Positions 59,412-64,000 of a DNA stretch of 64,000 bases are shown here, piece by piece. Under the pieces are notes generated by a model. The model searched no databases and was not told where the DNA came from. It saw only the letters and a program-made list of their open reading frames with translations. This DNA comes from Polynucleobacter nymphae (GTDB lineage Bacteria > Pseudomonadota > Gammaproteobacteria > Burkholderiales > Burkholderiaceae). The position numbers and the translations under genes are program-made. The stretch is taken from positions 1,426,001 through 1,490,000 of the forward strand of contig NZ_JACVPA010000001.1 of NCBI RefSeq assembly GCF_018882155.1, given 5' to 3'. Positions within the stretch are counted from its first letter, which is position 1, and each line of letters opens with the position of its first letter.

Positions 59412-60674
59412 TTATAGGAGTCGATAAGCCAGAATTGCCACTATTGTGGGTGGAAGTGCCGCTATTAGTAGGTATAGGGCCGAGACGGTTCCATTTGGAA
59501 AGTGGTGCCGCAAGATAGCGATCCCCGCTGGGTTGGGGGCATTGGCGATGACGGTTAATCCGCCACCAGCAACCGCGCCGCCCACTAAGGCTAGCTTGAA
59601 GTCCAAGGAAGTACCTGTAACCAAGGATCCCAAATACGTCAGCGCTGCATTATCTGTAATTGCTGTTAGTGCCAGGCTGCCATAAAAGACCGCAGTTGGA
59701 CTCATCATTTGAAGAATGGGTTGTAACCACCATCCTTGAAGTGAGCCTAAGACTACCAACCCACCTAAGAAAAATCCCACTAACAAAGCTTCTTTTAGGA
59801 TAAGCGGGCTTTGATGTTTGGGGTAAGCAGTAGTGTAGCCAATAAAGAACAACAATATCCACGTAAAGATAACGGGGTCATGAGCAAATACCACCACACC
59901 GATTAAAAATAGTAAATGCATCAAGATCACTGCGAGTGGAATTTTGACTTTTTTCGTAGTGCTACTCGGCTCGATGAGCTGACGATGAAATAGTAATGTT
60001 GCCCCAAGCGCATTAATAAAAATTGCAATACAAGATTCAATACCGAAGTTAGCAAACATGAATGCTGAGCTCCACTCCCAAGTTGAGGCCACCATCAGTA
60101 CTGGTGGTGCAGCGAAGTTGGTTAAGGTTCCGCCAATGGAGACGTTGACAAAGAGCACACCCAGCGTTCCAAACATTAAGTTCTTTGAACATTGGTGTCG
60201 ATATACCAGGTCACGTAATAGAAACGCAGCCAATGTCATGGCAGCAGGCTCGGTTATGAGTGAGCCTAATAATGGCGTAATTGCTAGTGCTAAGAAATAT
60301 AGGGTCGGAGCACTTCTAATGCGCAAAACAAATTGCAGGCCTTTTGCAAGGAGGTGCAAAATTTCAGTAGAGACAAACAGAATGGGTTTACTGCCTGCCA
60401 CAATCATGATGGCAAATACGAATAAAGGCTCTGTAAAGTTACGCTTTTCTAAAAAAGCTTTTGCGGTATCTAAATCATTCATAAAACACATGAAAATGAT
60501 CAAAACTGCAGCCCAAAGGCCAAAAACAATTTCAACTTCACCTAGAAGGTGCCAAAGGCCTGCATGGGCCTTAGAATTTTTAGCCAGCGACTCAAAATAA
60601 CCAGTGCAAAAAGTATGTAAAACTGCAATAGCAAAAATAATGCTGGCACCAAGTTCTGTGGGGGTAAAGTTCAT
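59412..60674 (-). CDS. Putative Na+/H+ antiporter (PF07399-type)
   Basis: Polytopic inner-membrane protein of 420 residues with about 11-12 helices. Residue patterns such as LGSLITEPAAMTLAAFLLRD, FVNVSIGGTLTNFAAPPVLM and ALTAITDNAALTYLGSLV match the putative Na+/H+ antiporter family distantly related to NhaD and ArsB, with the conserved Glu, Asn and Asp-Asn residues within helices. Ion specificity is inferred. It lies 48 bp upstream of miaB on the same strand and is divergent from the rhodanese gene (58 bp). Nothing suggests recent transfer. Confidence 0.82.
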   Translation of the reverse strand: MNFTPTELGASIIFAIAVLHTFCTGYFESLAKNSKAHAGLWHLLGEVEIVFGLWAAVLIIFMCFMNDLDTAKAFLEKRNFTEPLFVFAIMIVAGSKPILFVSTEILHLLAKGLQFVLRIRSAPTLYFLALAITPLLGSLITEPAAMTLAAFLLRDLVYRHQCSKNLMFGTLGVLFVNVSIGGTLTNFAAPPVLMVASTWEWSSAFMFANFGIESCIAIFINALGATLLFHRQLIEPSSTTKKVKIPLAVILMHLLFLIGVVVFAHDPVIFTWILLFFIGYTTAYPKHQSPLILKEALLVGFFLGGLVVLGSLQGWWLQPILQMMSPTAVFYGSLALTAITDNAALTYLGSLVTGTSLDFKLALVGGAVAGGGLTVIANAPNPAGIAILRHHFPNGTVSALYLLIAALPPTIVAILAYRLL

Positions 60675-60732
60675 TGCAGAATGGTAGCAGGTGATTCACT
60701 ACTTTAAGAAATTATCACTTTAGGAGATTTTA

Positions 60733-61143
60733 GTGAAATTAAAAATTGGCTATGAAGAGCTTATTGCTTGCGCAATGGCCCAAATTGAAACCATTCCCCT
60801 AGAAAAAGCACAAGACTTACTAGGAGATCCCGATACCGTTTTTGTCGATATTCGTGATATTCGAGAACTAGAGCGCGAAGGCATGATTCCAAATGCGATC
60901 CATGCTCCTAGAGGAATGTTGGAATTTTGGGTCGATCCAGATAGCCCTTATTACAAGCCAATTTTTGGTGAAGGCAAACGTTTAGTTCTTTATTGCGCTT
61001 CTGCTTGGCGTTCTGCCTTAGCCACTGAGACGCTACAAAGAATGGGAGTCCCAAAAGTGGCGCATCTAGAGGGTGGGTTTAGTGCCTGGAAAAAAGCTCA
61101 CTTACCCACTGTCGCTAAAGTGAGCAAACCCCATTCAGCATAA
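60733..61143 (+). CDS. Rhodanese-like domain protein
   Basis: Single-domain sulfurtransferase of 136 residues, cytoplasmic. The domain starts with AQDLLGDPDTVFVDIRDIRE, has IPNAIHAPRGMLEFW, and the active-site loop CASAWRSALA with the catalytic cysteine near residue 94, ending in VAHLEGGFSAWKKA. Start is GTG with a taggaga ribosome binding site 6-7 nt before it; the product would be MKLKIGYEELIACAMAQIE. The sulfur acceptor is unknown. An OsmC-family gene follows 50 bp later on the same strand. Confidence 0.88.
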   Translation: MKLKIGYEELIACAMAQIETIPLEKAQDLLGDPDTVFVDIRDIRELEREGMIPNAIHAPRGMLEFWVDPDSPYYKPIFGEGKRLVLYCASAWRSALATETLQRMGVPKVAHLEGGFSAWKKAHLPTVAKVSKPHSA

Positions 61144-61193
61144 CTCGGAGTTTAGATCAATAATCAGAATGGTTTAATTCATTTGAGGTCACC

Positions 61194-61583
61194 ATGAGAA
61201 AAGTAGAGTCGCAGTTTGGCGAAGGCCCGCTCCAGCAAAAGTTGAGCGTAGGTGATTTGCATTTTTTATCTGATGCAGAGGTGAGTAAGGGCGGTGGCGG
61301 AACTGGGCCAAGTCCACATGAATATTTAGGCGCCGCCTTAGCGGCCTGCACAAGCATGACCTTAAAAATGTATGCCAGCCGTAAAGCAATGAGTTTAGAG
61401 AACGCTATTGTGACTGTTGATATTGAGCGGGCAGATGATGTTGAGATATTTACACGCGAGATTCAGTTAATTGGCAATCTCAATGCAGAAGAAAAAGAGC
61501 GCTTGCTGGAGATTGCAAATAAGTGCCCTATTCATAAAGCTTTGGCGGGGCAGATTCAAATAAAAACCCAGCTTATCAATTAA
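61194..61583 (+). CDS. OsmC family protein (second paralogue)
   Basis: OsmC-fold protein of 129 residues. Landmarks: GGGGTGPSPHEYLGAALAAC with the first cysteine near residue 52, TSMTLKMYASRKAMSLE, and ANKCPIHKAL with the second near 111. The two-cysteine pattern fits peroxide-reducing OsmC/Ohr proteins but this subtype is uncharacterised; it differs from the YhfA-like protein at 29232-29654 in its PxPHEYL motif and shorter length. A tgaggt ribosome binding site precedes the ATG. The last seven codons form the 5' arm of its terminator. Possible joint role with the upstream rhodanese in sulfur or peroxide handling is inference. Confidence 0.87.
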   Translation: MRKVESQFGEGPLQQKLSVGDLHFLSDAEVSKGGGGTGPSPHEYLGAALAACTSMTLKMYASRKAMSLENAIVTVDIERADDVEIFTREIQLIGNLNAEEKERLLEIANKCPIHKALAGQIQIKTQLIN

Positions 61584-61599
61584 TACAAGCTGGGTTTTT
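61562..61599. terminator. Bidirectional terminator overlapping the OsmC stop codon
   Basis: aaaaacccagctt (61562-61574) and aagctgggttttt (61587-61599) form a perfect 13-bp stem with a 12-nt loop. The left arm lies inside the OsmC coding sequence and the stop codon (61581-61583) is in the loop. T-runs on both strands make it work for the convergent glycine-zipper gene too. Confidence 0.9.
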
Positions 61600-61617
61600 A
61601 TTGCGATGAAGCCAGTT

Positions 61618-61905
61618 TTAGTTAGGCGCTTTAGCCGGCTGATTATTTTTACCAGCGTTATAGCCAGACTTATATTCTGACGCTTGCTCTTTCTTGTAAG
61701 CATCGTATACATAACCAGAAGCCGCACCAACAGCCGCGCCACCAACCGCACCCCAAAGAGGGTTGCCGTGGAAAATGGCTGTACCGACCGCGCCAGCAGC
61801 TGCGCCAATACCTGCACCTGAAAGCGTGCGTTGTTCTGTATTGCTCATATTTGAGCAGCCAGCAATAGCTAGAGTTGCTACGGTAATTGCAATAATTTTT
61901 TTCAT
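61618..61905 (-). CDS. Glycine-zipper lipoprotein
   Basis: Probable outer- or inner-membrane lipoprotein of 95 residues. The N-terminus is a lipoprotein signal with lipobox LAIAGCSN, so Cys17 would be acylated. A glycine-zipper stretch follows (about 30-65: GAGIGAAAGAVGTAIFHGNP, then GAVGGAAVGAASGYVYDAY), in which small residues every fourth position let helices pack in a membrane. The tail is polar (KSGYNAGKNNQPAKAPN). Related proteins include small surface-antigen-like lipoproteins; function is unknown. It lies downstream of the Rap1a-like gene and shares a terminator with the convergent OsmC gene. Confidence 0.82.
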   Translation of the reverse strand: MKKIIAITVATLAIAGCSNMSNTEQRTLSGAGIGAAAGAVGTAIFHGNPLWGAVGGAAVGAASGYVYDAYKKEQASEYKSGYNAGKNNQPAKAPN

Positions 61906-61952
61906 ATCAACTGATCCTTTGAATATATTTTAGATTTGATAAGTTCCGTGAA

Positions 61953-62315
61953 TTATTTGCCGGCACATGGAAAGCGTGTAGCCATGAATCCTAAGAACAC
62001 GCCGGCAGCTGGCTTATCAGCTACTTGTTGATTTGATTGTGCAAACTTTACAAAATCACCGATCACTTCATCGCGTGGTGGGGCAGGTTGCTTAACGCAA
62101 ATAAAAGGTTTGGCGCTTTTGGGGTGGCGGGTAGCTAAATAGGTTTCATAAATCGCAGTAGTAAAGCCGATACAAAAACTACGGGATTCTGGGCTTGCAG
62201 GGAGCTTGCAATCGTTCACTAATTCTTGAGTGCTAAGGACTTTGATCTTTTCTTGTGCCTGGGCTAGGCTAGAAAATGCTGCCAGAGCAGCCAAAACAAC
62301 GAGAACTTTCTTCAT
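61953..62315 (-). CDS. Rap1a/Tai-like secreted protein
   Basis: Secreted 120-residue protein: signal peptide with AQA cleavage after residue 20, then a domain with four cysteines at 36, 48, 73 and 117 (LVNDCK, FCIGFTTAIYETYLAT, PFICVKQPAPP, GFMATRFPCAGK). Cysteine spacing, the FCIGF...Y helix, the ICV...R turn and the terminal FPC match the Rap1a/Tai family, whose characterised members are immunity proteins against type VI amidase effectors. No effector or T6SS gene is nearby, so it may be an orphan or have another periplasmic role. Divergent from amt. Confidence 0.72.
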   Translation of the reverse strand: MKKVLVVLAALAAFSSLAQAQEKIKVLSTQELVNDCKLPASPESRSFCIGFTTAIYETYLATRHPKSAKPFICVKQPAPPRDEVIGDFVKFAQSNQQVADKPAAGVFLGFMATRFPCAGK

Positions 62316-62371
62316 GAGTTACCCCTTAGGTATATGAAAATTCATCATAAACCATATATTGGGCTAGTTAG

Positions 62372-62388
62372 TGCACTAAATAAGTGCA
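62372..62388. promoter_or_regulatory. Candidate NtrC-type operator upstream of amt
   Basis: tgcactaaataagtgca is a perfect 17-bp dyad (6-bp arms, 5-bp spacer) matching the NtrC consensus GCACY-N5-RGTGC. It lies 64 bp before the amt ATG and in the divergent Rap1a-like/amt gap. A poor sigma-54-like element (GG at 62361-62362, GC at 62373-62374, correct 10-bp spacing) overlaps it. Nitrogen control of amt would make sense, but the site's closeness to any promoter is unusual for an NtrC enhancer. Confidence 0.4.
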
Positions 62389-62402
62389 TTCCGCACTTAT
62401 TT
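62378..62402 (+). repeat. Perfect hairpin in the amt upstream region
   Basis: aaataagtgc (62378-62387), loop attcc, gcacttattt (62393-62402): a 10-bp perfect inverted repeat, overlapping the NtrC-like dyad so that the two cannot both form in one RNA strand. It is followed by a second smaller dyad (ggga...tccc). It could be an RNA hairpin in the amt leader or a terminator-like block. Confidence 0.5.
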
Positions 62403-62451
62403 GGGATTATTTTTTCCCCATAATGATGCAAAAAACAAGAGGGGGAATTTG

Positions 62452-63654
62452 ATGGAAATTTTGAAAACAGGTAGCGATACTTTATTTATCTTGCTCGGTG
62501 CCATCATGGTTCTGGCGATGCATGCCGGTTTTGCATTCCTAGAATTGGGAACGGTTCGTAAAAAGAACCAAGTGAATGCATTGGTCAAAATCTTGGTCGA
62601 CTTTGCAGTTTCAACGATTGCGTATTTCTTTATTGGCTATAGCATCGCTTATGGCGTGAGTTTTTTCTCTGGCGCGGAATTGCTGGCCGAGAAAAACGGT
62701 TATGAGTTAGTGAAATTTTTCTTCTTACTCACTTTTGCTGCTGCTATTCCTGCAATTGTTTCTGGCGGTATAGCAGAGCGCGCTAAATTTAATCCACAGT
62801 TGATTGCCACATTTGTGCTAGTGGGTTTTATTTACCCCTTCTTTGAAGGAATTGCATGGAATCAGCACTATGGTATTCAAGCATGGATCAAGGGTTTGAC
62901 TGGTGAAGAATTTCATGATTTTGCTGGCTCAATAGTTGTTCATGCTGTAGGCGGTTGGATTGCCCTGCCAGCAGTGATTCTCTTAGGAGCTCGTCGTGGC
63001 CGCTATACCAAAGAGGGTCAAATTTCTGCACATCCACCTTCAAGCATTCCATTTTTAGCCTTAGGTGCGTGGATTCTGGCAGTAGGTTGGTTTGGTTTTA
63101 ATGTAATGAGCGCGCAGACAATCGATAAGATCAGCGGCTTGGTTGCCATGAATTCATTAATGGCAATGGCTGGCGGCACACTCGCTGCTTGGATTGTTGG
63201 TCGCAACGATCCAGGATTCGTATATAACGGCCCTCTTGCAGGCTTGGTTGCTGTTTGTGCGGGATCTGATTTAATGCATCCAGTTGGCGCATTATTCGTT
63301 GGCTTAGTTGCAGGCGCATTGTTTGTGTACATGTTTACCTTGGTGCAAAACCGCTGGAAGATTGATGATGTTCTGGGTGTTTGGCCTTTGCATGGTCTAT
63401 GTGGACTCTGGGGTGGATTGGCTGCTGGTATTTTTGGAACGAAAGCACTGGGTGGTATTGGTGGCGTCACCTTTACAGGCCAACTGATTGGTAGCGCACT
63501 GGGTGTGAGCATTGCCCTGCTTGGTGGATTTTTGGTCTACGGAGCGCTGAAGGCAGTGCTCGGTATTCGGATGTCTCAAGAGGAGGAATATGAAGGCGCT
63601 GATTTAAGTATCCACCGCATTTCGTCCACTCCAGATCGTGAGCCTAATTGGTAG
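62452..63654 (+). CDS. amt: Ammonium transporter (Amt family)
   Basis: Trimeric inner-membrane ammonium channel, 400 residues and 11 helices. Signatures: FAFLELGTVRKKNQVNAL near residue 26, GGIAERAKFNP, the ammonium-site aspartate and first pore histidine in HDFAGSIVVHAVGGW (about 160-175), and the second pore histidine in PLHGLCGLWGG near 315. The frame opens 17 codons earlier at TTG, but the ATG here has a strong agaggggg ribosome binding site and gives a family-like start. No signal peptide and no glnK gene beside it in the window. Upstream dyads may regulate it. Confidence 0.95.
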   Translation: MEILKTGSDTLFILLGAIMVLAMHAGFAFLELGTVRKKNQVNALVKILVDFAVSTIAYFFIGYSIAYGVSFFSGAELLAEKNGYELVKFFFLLTFAAAIPAIVSGGIAERAKFNPQLIATFVLVGFIYPFFEGIAWNQHYGIQAWIKGLTGEEFHDFAGSIVVHAVGGWIALPAVILLGARRGRYTKEGQISAHPPSSIPFLALGAWILAVGWFGFNVMSAQTIDKISGLVAMNSLMAMAGGTLAAWIVGRNDPGFVYNGPLAGLVAVCAGSDLMHPVGALFVGLVAGALFVYMFTLVQNRWKIDDVLGVWPLHGLCGLWGGLAAGIFGTKALGGIGGVTFTGQLIGSALGVSIALLGGFLVYGALKAVLGIRMSQEEEYEGADLSIHRISSTPDREPNW

Positions 63655-63688
63655 TTTTGCAGTCTTTATCTATGGCCTGATTCATACC

Positions 63689-63694
63689 TATAAT
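63689..63694 (+). promoter_or_regulatory. Consensus -10 box just before the carbonic anhydrase gene
   Basis: A perfect tataat at 63689-63694, five bases before the ATG at 63700, with only a weak -35 match (tttatc region near 63665). If used, transcription would begin at or next to the start codon and give a leaderless mRNA. It may also be chance in AT-rich sequence. Confidence 0.35.
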
Positions 63695-63699
63695 GAGTC

Positions 63700-64000
63700 A
63701 TGGCTATATTTGAACTAGACGGAATGACTCCTCAGCTATCTGAGGGCGCTTGGGTTGCTCAGAGTGCTGAAGTAATTGGGAGGGTAGAACTCCATAAAAA
63801 TGTGAGCATCTGGCCTAAAGTCGTGATCCGTGCTGATAACGATCTTATTCAAATCGGTGAAGGCAGCAATATCCAAGACGCATCAGTCCTGCATGCTGAT
63901 CCTGGCTACCCACTCATTATTGGTAAGAACGCTACAGTGGGACATCAAGTCATGCTGCACGGTTGTCATATTGGAGATGGCAGTCTGATTGGTATCGGTG
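63700..64000 (+). CDS. Gamma carbonic anhydrase family protein (partial, C-terminus outside window)
   Basis: Left-handed beta-helix protein of the gamma carbonic anhydrase/YrdA group. The visible 100 residues start MAIFELDGMTPQLSEGAWVA and show hexapeptide repeats (SAEVIGRVELHKNVSIWPKV, IGEGSNIQDASVLHADPG) and zinc-ligand positions in LHADPG and GHQVMLHGCHIGD. Many YrdA-like proteins lack measurable carbonic anhydrase activity. The gene follows amt by 45 bp without a terminator, runs off the right edge, and has no good ribosome binding site. Confidence 0.92.
   Translation, partial: MAIFELDGMTPQLSEGAWVAQSAEVIGRVELHKNVSIWPKVVIRADNDLIQIGEGSNIQDASVLHADPGYPLIIGKNATVGHQVMLHGCHIGDGSLIGIG

Noticed and set aside
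62401..62451. TTG start giving a longer Amt
   Set aside because: The TTG lies in the hairpin region and the ATG at 62452 has a much better ribosome binding site and a family-like N-terminus.
1..64000. Search by eye for CRISPR arrays, insertion sequences, prophage genes, integrons, toxin-antitoxin pairs, tRNA and rRNA genes
   Set aside because: None seen: no spaced direct repeats, no transposase or integrase frames, no terminal repeat pairs, and no tRNA-like cloverleaf or CCA end in the few intergenic gaps.

Overview
The window looks like core chromosome of a low-GC member of the Burkholderiaceae, most likely Polynucleobacter or a close relative. The grounds are gene orders typical of Burkholderiales (lptB-lptA-lptC-kdsC-kdsD; ubiE-Tim44-ubiJ-ubiB; rplM-rpsI beside erpA and argC; dusB-fis-purH-ruvC-ruvA-ruvB; amgK-murU-pepP-ubiH; lptD-surA-pdxA-rsmA; miaB-ybeY-corC-lnt-glyQ-glyS-gmhB-plsC), AT-rich composition, very short intergenic gaps, and no mobile DNA. 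The genus is inferred from gene order and composition, not from a search.

Layout. 1-3272 (minus): LPS transport and Kdo synthesis. 3284-9921: a CPA2 antiporter, uvrA, an MFS transporter and ssb. 9992-13285 (minus): queF, a 5'-nucleotidase and ilvA. 13420-28865 (plus): a 1279-residue flavin/Fe-S oxidoreductase, a ubiquinone cluster (ubiE, ubiJ, ubiB), aspS, nudB, an Atm1-type ABC exporter, glycerate 2-kinase and pyrC. 28921-29229: RNase P RNA. 29655-30064: the longest gap without a protein gene, holding a well-supported small RNA candidate and the rplM leader. 30065-35398: rplM-rpsI, argC, erpA, anmK (minus), tyrS and a small NTF2-like protein. 35400-44934 (minus): ruvBAC, purH, fis, dusB, ubiH, pepP, murU, amgK. 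44968-50706 (plus): lptD, surA, pdxA, rsmA. 50713-60674 (minus): plsC back through glyS/glyQ, lnt, corC, ybeY, miaB and a putative Na+/H+ antiporter. 60733-64000: rhodanese, OsmC, a glycine-zipper lipoprotein, an orphan Rap1a/Tai-like secreted protein, an ammonium transporter and a gamma carbonic anhydrase cut by the window end.

The genes work together mainly in envelope building (Lpt machinery, Kdo and heptose steps, Lnt, SurA), ubiquinone synthesis (UbiE, UbiJ, UbiB, UbiH), cell-wall recycling (AnmK, AmgK, MurU), translation (AspRS, TyrRS, GlyRS, L13, S9, RsmA, MiaB, DusB, QueF, YbeY, RNase P) and DNA repair (UvrA, RuvABC, SSB). All complete genes are intact; I see no transposase, prophage, integron, CRISPR array, tRNA or rRNA gene.

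I did not find a convincing new multi-gene system. The most interesting signals are small: a roughly 100-nt small RNA candidate with anti-Shine-Dalgarno-like C-rich stretches (29803-29904), an NtrC-like palindrome overlapping a hairpin in front of amt, non-discriminating-type residues in AspRS, the lack of phoH between miaB and ybeY, and a Rap1a/Tai-like protein with no effector beside it.
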